From assembly GCA_016840065.1 (NCBI GenBank), contig JAEOTB010000054.1:16483-80482 (forward strand): a DNA stretch of 64,000 nt, given 5' to 3'. This DNA comes from Candidatus Hermodarchaeota archaeon. Its GTDB lineage: Archaea; Asgardarchaeota; Hermodarchaeia; Hermodarchaeales; Hermodarchaeaceae. A model generated the notes under the pieces. The model searched no databases. It had not been told where the DNA came from and saw nothing but the letters and a program-made list of their open reading frames with translations. The position numbers and the translations under genes are program-made. Numbering within the stretch: position 1 is the first letter of the stretch; each line of letters starts with the position of its first letter. Below, piece after piece: positions 19,416 through 28,976 of the stretch.

Positions 19416-20569
19416 TCTTTGATTCCTAGTAGAGGAAATGCTAGTTGCTTCACCCTTTCTATGCTGATGTTAATGACTTTCTTCAGTTGATTTCTTTCTG
19501 AATCAGTCAATTGAGGGGCTTTTTGGTCTCGAACGTGGGTGGGTGGCTCTAATCCGGTGGTTTCTTTGAAGAGCTGCAGCCACTCCTTTGGGATTTCATC
19601 ATCAACAACGAATTCGGCGTATTCACTAAACATCAGAGTCCAGCACCTGGGTACAGAGAGGTAAGAGTAACCACCTCCGCCCACTGTTATGAGACGTCCC
19701 CCTGTATAATGGTTGGTGAGTTCCGCCACCCGGGCTGCTACCTTTGTGTAGGTTTCTGTTGTCAACCTGAGATGCCCTAGTTGGTCTTGGAAGTGAGTAT
19801 CTACTCCACTCTGCATGACAATGGCTTCGGGTTGATAGGTTTCAATGATGGGAGGGACAATGGCTTCAAAGGCTTGGAGATAGAACTCGTCTGTAGTGTA
19901 TGGTGGTAAAGGAACATTGACCGAGTAGCCCTCTCCTTCACCTTCGCCAAGTTCTTCTGGAAAACCTGTGCCTGGGTATAGGGTTCGACCTGTCTCATGG
20001 ATGGAGAGGGTGAGAACACCAGATTCATTGTAGAAGATTTCCTGAACCCCATCCCCGTGGTGAACATCGATATCGATATAGAGGATTCGTTCGAGCCCAT
20101 ATTGTTTTTGTAAGTGGCGGCAGGCGATGGCAACATCGTTGAAGATACAGAAACCAGCAGCGCTGCCTGGCCTAGCGTGATGGAGTCCTCCAGCGGGGTT
20201 CCATCCAATACTAGCCTTTCCCTTCATGACATAATCTACACAGGCGAGAGTTGCTCCAACTGCAAGGCAGGTCACTTCATAAGCGCCAGGAAATGCGCTG
20301 GTGTCTCCCATGTCAAGGACGGAGTAATTGTCCTTCTGACTGAGCTTCCGGACTTGATCTATGTAGGATTGAGTGTGGACTAGTCTTACCTGGTCTTCGG
20401 TGGCAGGGGAGAACTCTGGCTCTAGTATGTTGGGACTTTCGAGTATTCCAAGAACTTGACATAACTCATGATGAAGCATTATCCTTTCTTGCCGCAAAGG
20501 ATGTCTTGGACCGAGATCGTAGCGGAGGAAGTCGGGATGGTAAAAAAATGCCACTTTTTTTGTCAACAA
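19412..20569 (-). CDS. Histone deacetylase / AcuC-family deacetylase
   Basis: GWNPAGGLHHARPGSAAGFCIFNDVAIAC, ILYIDIDVHHGDGVQEIFY, LSIHETGRTLYPGTG, QSGVDTHFQDQLGHLRLT. Confidence 0.96.
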   Translation of the reverse strand: MLTKKVAFFYHPDFLRYDLGPRHPLRQERIMLHHELCQVLGILESPNILEPEFSPATEDQVRLVHTQSYIDQVRKLSQKDNYSVLDMGDTSAFPGAYEVTCLAVGATLACVDYVMKGKASIGWNPAGGLHHARPGSAAGFCIFNDVAIACRHLQKQYGLERILYIDIDVHHGDGVQEIFYNESGVLTLSIHETGRTLYPGTGFPEELGEGEGEGYSVNVPLPPYTTDEFYLQAFEAIVPPIIETYQPEAIVMQSGVDTHFQDQLGHLRLTTETYTKVAARVAELTNHYTGGRLITVGGGGYSYLSVPRCWTLMFSEYAEFVVDDEIPKEWLQLFKETTGLEPPTHVRDQKAPQLTDSERNQLKKVINISIERVKQLAFPLLGIKD

Positions 20570-20796
20570 GTTTACTTCCGAGTTCTTGTTTGTATTGAGA
20601 TATTTATAGGAGATGATAGTATTATATGAGAGAATATTGGAGATTCTTCTTCAAGATTACGTTTTTCGAAGGGTACAATGGTTTTGCGATTTCCTCAATT
20701 GATATGAGATATGTTTTAGGATTACTTAATGTTAATGATTCTTATTCAAAGAAAAATAATCCAAAAGCTATTTAAACCAGAAAGACTTAGCACTAT

Positions 20797-21501
20797 TTGG
20801 GCAGGCAAGCGAGTCGCATTTCGCGATTAACCCGCAATCCTTTAGATCTGGTGCAAATGTTGGGAGAAAATCCACCTGAAAGAGAACCGGTAGAATCCTT
20901 GACAAACCAAGCCATGTCTGTAACTGAAGGAACGCCTATCTTCAAACTTGTTTTTGCGGGCGAAGGAGGAGTAGGTAAAACCTCTATTGTTAACCAATAC
21001 CTTAGCGGAGAACACAATGAGCCACCTATGACGGTGGGCTCAGAGTTCGCTTATCAAGAGGTGGAGTTGGAGAAACAGACAGTAGGTTTGAGTTTGTGGG
21101 ATTTTGGTGGAGAAATTCAATTCCGAGACCTCATCCCGGTCTTTTGCATGGGTGCTCACGGTGCTGTGGTCGTTTTCGACTTGAGCCGTTACTCCACTTT
21201 TCGACAGATTATTGCCTGGCTAGACCTCATTAAGCAGACTGAAGACCACATACCAATAATCCTTGTTGGTTCTAAGAGCGATCTTGCGAGCGGGGGCCCC
21301 TCTGAGGAGGAAATTCAGGCGATTCGCGAGAAATATAAAATCAGAGAGTACATTACAGTCTCATCGTTAACTGGAGAGAATATCTCCAAACTGTTTTTAC
21401 GGATTTCAGAGATACTCATCGAGGCCGTTAAGGATGGGGAAATAACTCCTGCCAAGTCGGTCAAGGTACCTTGTCAGGGAAATGAATCCGTCTGCGATTA
21501 A
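20797..21501 (+). CDS. Ras-like small GTPase
   Basis: P-loop GEGGVGKTS; switch II WDFGGEIQFRDLIP; G4-like GSKSDL; G5-like VSSLTGENI. The exact start codon is uncertain. Confidence 0.9.
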   Translation: MGRQASRISRLTRNPLDLVQMLGENPPEREPVESLTNQAMSVTEGTPIFKLVFAGEGGVGKTSIVNQYLSGEHNEPPMTVGSEFAYQEVELEKQTVGLSLWDFGGEIQFRDLIPVFCMGAHGAVVVFDLSRYSTFRQIIAWLDLIKQTEDHIPIILVGSKSDLASGGPSEEEIQAIREKYKIREYITVSSLTGENISKLFLRISEILIEAVKDGEITPAKSVKVPCQGNESVCD

Positions 21502-21615
21502 GGGTAGACAGGTATACCCCTATCCACACTAGCTTTCAAGGCATTTTATTTCTTCAAAGGCAACGTTTTTTATTGTTAATCAAAGAGAAGCCTTGCATAT
21601 CGTGTGGTGGAATAA

Positions 21616-22356
21616 GTGTTTGAGGGTAAACGTGTTTGTGTAGTAATCCCAGCGTATAATGAGGCGGATGCCATCGGTGAGACAGTCAAGGATTTCCTGA
21701 TTCCTGTAGTTGATGAAATCATCGTCATTGACAACAACTCAACTGACGACACTGCGCGTATAGCCCGTAAGGCAGGAGCAAGGGTGGTCCCTGAACCCAT
21801 TCAGGGTTATGGTGCTGCAATCCGCAAGGGGCTCAATGAGGCTCTTGAAGGGGGAAACCATTTCATTGTAATTACAGAGGCAGATGCTTCATTTAGGGGA
21901 TCGGATGTTGGCAAATTGCTGGAGAATTGCCGAGATCGCCATTTTGTCGTGGGCACGCGCACAGCTACACCCTATCTAGGCGAAGGAGCAAACATGGGAT
22001 TATTCCTTGTAGTTGGGAACATGGCTGTGGCGAAGCTTCTGGGGCTCCTTCATGGCTATCCTCCCTTAACTGATGTGGGCTGCACTCTTCGCGTCATTAG
22101 ACGCCCCATGCTAAAGGCTGTCCTTCCAGAGCTAGAGGCAGATGGAGCTGCCCTTTCACCTGAAATGATTGTGCGGGTTCTCAGACATGGTGGACGTATG
22201 AAGGAAATTCCTGTTCATTACCTAGCACGTGTTGGCACGGCAAAAATTACTACATCCCGAAGGAAGGCTTTCAGGAATGGCCTTATGATGATTCAGGTAA
22301 TTCTTGGAACACCAGGGAAAATATTGGTTGGTCCTTTCCTCCGGCTCTTCAAGTAG
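21616..22356 (+). CDS. Glycosyltransferase family 2 (dolichol-phosphate mannosyltransferase-like)
   Basis: VCVVIPAYNEADAIGETV..VDEIIVIDNNSTDDTARIARKAGARVVPEPIQGYGAAIRKGL. Confidence 0.9.
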   Translation: MFEGKRVCVVIPAYNEADAIGETVKDFLIPVVDEIIVIDNNSTDDTARIARKAGARVVPEPIQGYGAAIRKGLNEALEGGNHFIVITEADASFRGSDVGKLLENCRDRHFVVGTRTATPYLGEGANMGLFLVVGNMAVAKLLGLLHGYPPLTDVGCTLRVIRRPMLKAVLPELEADGAALSPEMIVRVLRHGGRMKEIPVHYLARVGTAKITTSRRKAFRNGLMMIQVILGTPGKILVGPFLRLFK

Positions 22357-22370
22357 TTCTGTAACAATCG

Positions 22371-23126
22371 CTAGCGTTTGTCGTGGTAGCGTAGCATCTC
22401 CTCGGCGAAGGTAATATCTTCGGGGTATGTAACATTCAGGTAGGTTCCTCCGAGGAAGTAGCCATGTACTGCATGCCCCAACTTGGTGAGGGTATTTAGT
22501 GTATCAGTTATCTCGATTTCCTTCTTTGCAGATTTGGGTGTTTTCCGGATAGCATCAAAGACTGTTTCATCAAAGATGTAGGAGCCACACCCGAGAATCT
22601 TGTTGGTAACAACTGTGGGCTTCTCGACAAGATAACGGATACGATGAGTATCCATATCGATGTCCACTGAATAGTTGCGGCGAATTAGTTCCTCCTTCTC
22701 CACCCACATGAGACCAATAGAAGCGTTGCAGCCAGTTTCGTCAAAGCCTTGGATGAAACCCGTGTGATTTGAACCCAGATATAACTCATCCCCTAAGTAG
22801 ACTGCAAAGGGCGGCTTTACAATTCCTTCAGTCAGGCCAACAGCGTGACCAATACCTTCAGGGTGCGGCTGCCCTACATACTCTATGGACAACCCGAGTT
22901 CCGAGCCGTCGCCAAAGTAATCCTTCACAACATTCGATTCAGGATTAACAATGAGTATTATCTTCTCAAGACCTGCTTGTTTGCAGCGATCCAGCACGTA
23001 GGCGAGAATAGGCCGCTCCAATACCTGAATCATTGGTTTTGGTACTCTCTCCGAGTAGGGCTTAATCCGTTTGCCAGCACCTGCCGCTGGAATCACAGCA
23101 TAACGGGGGGGCATTGCAAGAAGCAA
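22371..23126 (-). CDS. Sugar-phosphate nucleotidyltransferase
   Basis: YAVIPAAGAGKRIKPYSERVPKPMIQVLERPILAYVLDRC..., YLGDELYLGSN. Confidence 0.88.
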   Translation of the reverse strand: MLLAMPPRYAVIPAAGAGKRIKPYSERVPKPMIQVLERPILAYVLDRCKQAGLEKIILIVNPESNVVKDYFGDGSELGLSIEYVGQPHPEGIGHAVGLTEGIVKPPFAVYLGDELYLGSNHTGFIQGFDETGCNASIGLMWVEKEELIRRNYSVDIDMDTHRIRYLVEKPTVVTNKILGCGSYIFDETVFDAIRKTPKSAKKEIEITDTLNTLTKLGHAVHGYFLGGTYLNVTYPEDITFAEEMLRYHDKR

Positions 23127-23209
23127 AACGCTTCCAAGTGCTTAAAAGCCTTGTCAGTTTCCCCCACTAAGAAGTTTGGTAGTAGGGCGAGGATTTTTAG
23201 GCTAGCAGA

Positions 23210-24271
23210 TTGCAGAAGCCTTTACTCTTCATTCAAGGAACACGAAGGGGCTCTGCCATGCGTTCACGAACCTATTATGCTATCGCTGTCATCAGCCTAA
23301 TACTCATTGTCATCTGGCTCCACCTTGCTCTTCTTCCAGAGGGGGGCCTCTATGCTATCCTGAATGTACTACTTACTGTGAATCTATTCTGGTTGCTGCC
23401 TGCCTTTGGTCTTTTTGCCATAGCTTATGTTCTCAGAGCTGTTCGTTGGTGGCAGTTACTCAGACCCTTCAAAACAGGAGGCAATCCAGCTAACCTCTTC
23501 CCCATCATTGTCGGTGGTATCTTCCTAACCTATGTGGTTCCTCTTCGTGCCGGGGATATTGCGACACCATATTGGCTTCGAGAGAAAAGGGGGACTCGCT
23601 TTACTGCAGGACTCTCTTCTGTGCTTCTTGCAAGGCTCCTAGACTTTGCCAGCCTCACGCTAATAGTGATAGTCTTTGCCATTCTCATCTTTGGTACGGT
23701 AGCTGACGTGATGCGATATATCATTGTAGGTGGAATCATTGGTGTTGCCTTTGTCGCCTTTTTCCTCCTTATTCGTAGCGGGCGATTCGTTGGTTTTCTT
23801 TCTCGGATACTTGGTCGTTTATTCAAACCCTCTGAGCGGCTCCGAGATGATGTGCCTAAATTCGTGGAAAACGCTGCTTCCGATATGAGGACTGTGATTA
23901 GCAGTTGGAACTCTGGAGGTGCACTCCTCACTAGTGTACCCCTCTGGATCCTAGAGACCGCCAAGCTTGTATTCCTTGGTCTAGCCCTTGGTGTTGACAT
24001 TCCTCTTCTAATATCCTGCTTTGCTGCCTCTCTTAGCTACATGGGCGGCCACGCCTCTGGTATTTTCTTGCCCGCAGGAATTGGTATATTCCTCTTTCAA
24101 AACATCACCCTTGGTTTTTGGCTCACAACATCAGGTGTTCCTGCTGCGGTAGTGGCGAGTATTGCCCTCTTGGATGGTCTAATCTATATCATTGGTCTTA
24201 CTGTACTCGGTGTTCCCTCCATTGCGAGTATGGGACGTGGTTATCGAGAACTTCAAGAAGATGAGAGCTAG
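23210..24271 (+). CDS. Lysylphosphatidylglycerol-synthase TM-region / UPF0104 flippase-like membrane protein
   Basis: Multi-TM; FAIAYVLRAVRWWQLLRPFK, VPLRAGDIATPYWLREK, ALLDGLIYIIGL. Internal ATG at 23258 may be the true start. Confidence 0.8.
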   Translation: MQKPLLFIQGTRRGSAMRSRTYYAIAVISLILIVIWLHLALLPEGGLYAILNVLLTVNLFWLLPAFGLFAIAYVLRAVRWWQLLRPFKTGGNPANLFPIIVGGIFLTYVVPLRAGDIATPYWLREKRGTRFTAGLSSVLLARLLDFASLTLIVIVFAILIFGTVADVMRYIIVGGIIGVAFVAFFLLIRSGRFVGFLSRILGRLFKPSERLRDDVPKFVENAASDMRTVISSWNSGGALLTSVPLWILETAKLVFLGLALGVDIPLLISCFAASLSYMGGHASGIFLPAGIGIFLFQNITLGFWLTTSGVPAAVVASIALLDGLIYIIGLTVLGVPSIASMGRGYRELQEDES

Positions 24272-24383
24272 GTAACTCCTCCCTATGTTGACACTCTAGT
24301 TCTACTAAAACCAAAAGGTTAAAAGTTGTCTAGGCACTACGCTGAACCTCAAGATATCCCAATCAACTGTTTGGTGAGAATCT

Positions 24384-25436
24384 ATGCCTTTGAAGAATCC
24401 TCCTCTTGCTGTTGTGAAGACGACTCCGAAGACTTACTTCGACGATGTTTCTCGTCTTTTCAGATTGGCAAAATTTGACAAGGTTATGAACCCAAAGAAG
24501 CGTACCGCTATCAAGCTCAATATTAGTTGGCAGGAATATTTCCCAGCTTGTAGCACTGCTCCATATCAGCTAGAGGGGTTGCTCAAGGTGTTAACCGACC
24601 TTGGCTTCAATGATATAATCGCTGTTGAGAATATGACAGTGGTCACTGATGCTCGTACTGGTATGTACAAGAACCGATTCGTGCCTGTTCTTGAGAAGTA
24701 CGATATTCCCTACACGATTCTTTTGGATGAGAAGTGGAAAGAGGTGAATCCCTCCAAACCAATGGTGTTTGGTCAGGAGGACATGTTGATGCCAGAGACC
24801 ATCCTGGGAGCTCAGGTCATCCATCTACCTACATTCAAATGTCATGGGCACAGCACAATCACCTGTTCGTTGAAGAACGCTTTTGGTTTTCTCAAGACTG
24901 TTCGCCACCATTACCACTTGAAGATACACGAGATTCTCGTGGACTTGTTACGTATTCAGCAGGAGTTCTGTGGTCCACTCTTTGGCTTCGCGGATAGCAC
25001 CATTGCCATGGATGGAGCAGGGCCTCGCACAGGCGTACCCTATGTTAAAGATTACATCGCGGCAAGCGCTGACCTAGTTGCCCTAGATGCTCTGTGTGCC
25101 AAGATGCTTGGTTACGACCCGATGAGTATCGGTCATGTCCGTATGGCCCACGAGCAGGGATTGGGCAACGCAGATTTAGATTCAGTAGACCTGGTGGGTG
25201 ACTGTGTGGATAATGTGTGCTTTGGCTTCAAGACCAAGTTAGATCCAGTTATTCGCTTTGACCGCTTATTCCGTAGCAGCCTCCTTGAGCCCCTGATGAT
25301 GCGATCCGCATTCTTCAAGGTCAATGTTAAAATCAGCCACTATCTACGCGACATTTGGCTGAGGACCCGTGGGAGACGACACATCGCTCGGATCATGAAA
25401 ACCAGATGGGGCAAGTTCTTCCGCACCTATCTTTAG
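24384..25436 (+). CDS. DUF362 domain protein
   Basis: IKLNISWQ...IAVENM...VIHLPTFKCHGHSTITCSLKNAFG..., ADLVALDALCAKMLGYDP. Confidence 0.85.
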   Translation: MPLKNPPLAVVKTTPKTYFDDVSRLFRLAKFDKVMNPKKRTAIKLNISWQEYFPACSTAPYQLEGLLKVLTDLGFNDIIAVENMTVVTDARTGMYKNRFVPVLEKYDIPYTILLDEKWKEVNPSKPMVFGQEDMLMPETILGAQVIHLPTFKCHGHSTITCSLKNAFGFLKTVRHHYHLKIHEILVDLLRIQQEFCGPLFGFADSTIAMDGAGPRTGVPYVKDYIAASADLVALDALCAKMLGYDPMSIGHVRMAHEQGLGNADLDSVDLVGDCVDNVCFGFKTKLDPVIRFDRLFRSSLLEPLMMRSAFFKVNVKISHYLRDIWLRTRGRRHIARIMKTRWGKFFRTYL

Positions 25437-25496
25437 CCCTTGACGTAAAGCTTTTGTTTAACACCCTCACAACGCTTGTAAGGGAGTACGCTGGCT

Positions 25497-27290
25497 GTGG
25501 ACTCTGAACAGACAAGTACTGGAAAAGAACCTAGTACACTTCAACATCTAATTAGTTGGTTGAACCTTTCTGACATTCCTAAGTTACGTCGTGAATCAAG
25601 CTTCTGGGCAGGTCTCATCGTCCGATCCGCCACCATTACCACCTTCCTACTCTTCCTCTTCATCGGTGGGGATATAACGGATATGAATGAGCTTCTGTTC
25701 AAGGGATTGGCTAACCTTTTGCAGGGTACCAGTCCTTACGGTCAGTCCTACGCCTTGGCGACCTTTGGTGGGTCCTTCACCCAGTCATACTTTAACTACC
25801 CGCCCTTTGCCATCATATTTCACATCCCTGGACTCCTCTGGCCTGGTCCTCATAGTATTGGATCTCTAGATTTCATGCCGGGTTTCCTCCTTCTTCACAC
25901 CTTCTTTGACTTCATTATCTATTATCGGCTTCACCAAGCAGGTTACTCCAGAGCTCCCGTTATGCTCTGGGTTAATCCAGGAATGGTCTTTGTTGATGTT
26001 GTAACCTTCATCTCATTACCCCTCCTTCTCCTTACACTAGCTATCCTAAACATAAATGACGCAGTTCGTTGCGGCCTCTACTCAGCCTTGCTAGCAGCTA
26101 GTTATCAGTTGGGAGTTGTCTTTCTTCCCTTCTTTCTGATTTACCACCTTGACAGGAAGAATTTCCGTCGTGCCATTGCTGGTATGCTACCGGTTTTTGC
26201 AGTCACACTATTTTTCTTCGTGATTTCCCCTTTTGCGTTCACCAATGACCTCTTCATCGCTCAGTTCGGTCGGCCGCCTGTCAATTGGCTTGATTCGAAT
26301 CCAAGTAGCCCATTCTTTAACAGGTACTATCCGATGAGTTTCTTGTTCATGGGTTCCTTGCCTGCAATTGTCTTCAACATTGCCATTAGTCTCGGTGTTT
26401 CACCTGCCTTGGCGCCGCGTATCTCCTTACCTATGTTAATCATAGTTGTAGTTATTGCCCTTGTGTTCCTGATTCACTTTCTCCGTAATCCCCGCAGGGG
26501 ATTGGCAATTCTATATCCCGGCGTCCTCCTTACTCTTCTGATTGCTAGCATGTCAGAAGGGATTGCCCATTATTGGGTCCTGACAATTACTCTACCATTT
26601 CTTGCCTGGAATCAACGTCACACCTTTTTCTCAAACCCCAGAGCAACAATTATAGGCTCAGGTTCACCTCAACCCATCGCCCTCGCTGAGGGAAAACCTA
26701 ATAGCTCAGGAATACAAGCTTCAAAAAGTCGGAGAGAGGCAAGAATGTCACGACTCCCAAAATTCATCCGGCGCATCTTCGAATCCATCGATTTAGAACG
26801 TGGGGAACGATTAATCAGTAAGTTCGAGAGCCTACCCTTCATTTGTGGGATACGACGCTATATAGCGTTTTGGCCCCTGCTTGAGGACCAACTCACACTC
26901 GAACTAGGATCTGAAAGAGGATTCGGTAGCAAGGGAGTCGCAAGCTGTGTACGAACGGACCTTCGCCCAATAAATGGAGTCGACGTTGTCTGCGACGCAA
27001 CAACCCTCCCCTTCCGAGATGACGTTTTTGACCGAACCTGGTGCGTCTACCTCATCCATCACATACCCGATGTTCGTCAACTACTACTTGAGGCAAAGCG
27101 AGTCTCTAGAAAAGCATATTTCTTTGATTTCATCCCCCGCACTTGGCTGCACTACTTCTCAATAGTCTTTGACAGATTATTCTTTGGTGATAAAATCCAC
27201 CCGCCCTCACCTCAAGCGATGAAGGATATGGCTCCAGGACTACGCGTCTACCCCCAGGGTGCTTTGGGTGGTGTCCTATATGCCCTCTGA
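25497..27290 (+). CDS. GT-C-like membrane protein fused to a C-terminal methyltransferase-like domain
   Basis: N-terminal multi-TM (~400 aa); C-terminal soluble LTLELGSERGFGSK...VRTDLRPINGVDVVCDATTLPFRDDVFDRTWCVYLIHHIPDVRQLLLEAKRVSRKAYFFD resembles class I SAM methyltransferases. Confidence 0.7.
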   Translation: MDSEQTSTGKEPSTLQHLISWLNLSDIPKLRRESSFWAGLIVRSATITTFLLFLFIGGDITDMNELLFKGLANLLQGTSPYGQSYALATFGGSFTQSYFNYPPFAIIFHIPGLLWPGPHSIGSLDFMPGFLLLHTFFDFIIYYRLHQAGYSRAPVMLWVNPGMVFVDVVTFISLPLLLLTLAILNINDAVRCGLYSALLAASYQLGVVFLPFFLIYHLDRKNFRRAIAGMLPVFAVTLFFFVISPFAFTNDLFIAQFGRPPVNWLDSNPSSPFFNRYYPMSFLFMGSLPAIVFNIAISLGVSPALAPRISLPMLIIVVVIALVFLIHFLRNPRRGLAILYPGVLLTLLIASMSEGIAHYWVLTITLPFLAWNQRHTFFSNPRATIIGSGSPQPIALAEGKPNSSGIQASKSRREARMSRLPKFIRRIFESIDLERGERLISKFESLPFICGIRRYIAFWPLLEDQLTLELGSERGFGSKGVASCVRTDLRPINGVDVVCDATTLPFRDDVFDRTWCVYLIHHIPDVRQLLLEAKRVSRKAYFFDFIPRTWLHYFSIVFDRLFFGDKIHPPSPQAMKDMAPGLRVYPQGALGGVLYAL

Positions 27291-27330
27291 CCTGAAAGAA
27301 TAAAAGAAAGAAGAGAGCCACGAAGAAGCG

Positions 27331-28542
27331 GTGCGTGTTTCCATGAGTAACCCCCCTCCCTACCCATTGGTTCATCCTGCACCTGAGGTTGATGGTCTAC
27401 TCTCAACAATAAGCGTTAAACTACGGCATAGCTTCACTCTTTACCGGAGCTGGTGGAAAGAAATCGGTCTAGGTGCCTATATCCGAATCTTATCTTTCAT
27501 CGGCATCATGTTAGCAGCCTTCACAAACCCCCTCTTTCCAGACGTAAATGACATGAACGAGCTAATCACGCTCGGTATAGTCTATATGTTTCAGGGGCAG
27601 AACCCCTATGGGCAAACTTATGTGCTTTCAGCCTTGGGGGCAACGCCTAGTGATACCTACGTTCAGAACTTTCTAAACTATGGTCCCATGAACCTGCTGC
27701 TGCACCTTCCTTGTATGATTTATCCGTGGATGATTAATGGGGCAGGGTACATGAATTTTCAGCCAAGTTTCTTCCTCTTTCATACAATCTTTGATTTTTT
27801 GATGTTTGACAGGTTGATGCGGATGAATCAGCGCTTTGTCGCTTTGTTTGTTTGGATTAACCCTCTGTTTGTGACGCTTAACTTGGTGACTCATATGAGT
27901 GTCCCATTGCTTCTGGTAGTTTTGGGGTACGAGAATTGGAAGGATCCGGTGCAATCTGTGTTTTGGTTGGGACTCGGTGCACTCACCTACCAGTATATAG
28001 CCTTGCTGCTGATTTTTGCGATTGCCTACCATATCCGGAGCTGTAAAGGAGTGTTACTTGGTTTACTCCCATCCCTAGCTGTCCTCGGTGCTTTCCAGCT
28101 TTGGGCTGTGTTCGAGGGGCGACCCTTCGTCCTTGTAGATGATTTGTTGCTGCAGCAGTTTGGTAGACCTTATGAGCCTTGGTTCCCTGATCACCAATAC
28201 AGTTGGTATACTTGGACCGGCTCTATCCCTGCCGTTGTGTATAACGTGTTGGGTCAGGTTGATCCCCTGATGGTTTTAACCGGTGGTTTGCTTCGACTAA
28301 GTACCTTAATGAACGCCATCGCGCTATCCATTGCGGTAGTCTTTCTCCTCCATATTGTCATTGAACCGAACTATAAGCGGTCTGTCCTCTATGGTGCTCT
28401 TGCCCTTCTTTTAGTATTGCTTAGTTCACCTTCTGGGATCTGGCATCATAATTTCGTTGTGGCGTTCCCGCTCTACATGACTTCTGTTGAGCGGGGGCAG
28501 CTAAAAAGGTGGAAGGATTTCCGAGTAAGGTCAGGGACCTAA
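27331..28542 (+). CDS. GT-C-like membrane protein, tandem paralog of 25497..27290
   Basis: DVNDMNELITLGIVYMFQGQNPYGQTYVLSALG parallels GGDITDMNELLFKGLANLLQGTSPYGQSYALATFG upstream; no methyltransferase domain. Confidence 0.7.
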   Translation: MRVSMSNPPPYPLVHPAPEVDGLLSTISVKLRHSFTLYRSWWKEIGLGAYIRILSFIGIMLAAFTNPLFPDVNDMNELITLGIVYMFQGQNPYGQTYVLSALGATPSDTYVQNFLNYGPMNLLLHLPCMIYPWMINGAGYMNFQPSFFLFHTIFDFLMFDRLMRMNQRFVALFVWINPLFVTLNLVTHMSVPLLLVVLGYENWKDPVQSVFWLGLGALTYQYIALLLIFAIAYHIRSCKGVLLGLLPSLAVLGAFQLWAVFEGRPFVLVDDLLLQQFGRPYEPWFPDHQYSWYTWTGSIPAVVYNVLGQVDPLMVLTGGLLRLSTLMNAIALSIAVVFLLHIVIEPNYKRSVLYGALALLLVLLSSPSGIWHHNFVVAFPLYMTSVERGQLKRWKDFRVRSGT

Positions 28543-28677
28543 CGTCGCATTTAGACTGACTCTGATTTCAGTATTTCCTGAGGGATAATATTAATTTCAC
28601 GCCAAGCACATTGAACCATGCTCAGACGTTATTCCCCAGATAACATTATATAGAATCCGAAAGGAGTATGAGATATT

Positions 28678-28818
28678 ATGTGTCCCAGAAGACCATCTAC
28701 TTCACGTGAAACACATCCCGAGAAAGTAAGGAAACCCTCCAAGAGAGGGAGAAGTTCTCGTCAAGTTCAAGATACCCTCGGAATAGAACGTCCCGAGAAA
28801 ATAGTCAAAGACGAGTAG
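28678..28818 (+). CDS. Putative 46-aa basic small protein
   Basis: MCPRRPSTSRETHPEKVRKPSKRGRSSRQVQDTLGIERPEKIVKDE*; TATA-like CATTATATAG about 30 nt upstream. Below the ORF-track length cutoff. Confidence 0.35.
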   Translation: MCPRRPSTSRETHPEKVRKPSKRGRSSRQVQDTLGIERPEKIVKDE

Positions 28819-28976
28819 CTTGTTCAGTGGTCAATCACTATCCACTCTACATGTGCAATTGGTTGGTCACAACCATCATGCCCTCCGATACTTATGACCA
28901 TGGAGGGGAATGTTCGTTAAGTGTTTCACTAAGATTGTGTGCTACGTTCCGTTCGTTTTCAGTAGGCTTGAATTAA

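Noticed and set aside
23530-24000. 156-aa minus-strand ORF
   Set aside because: Antisense of the flippase-like membrane protein; basic/Ser-rich shadow composition.
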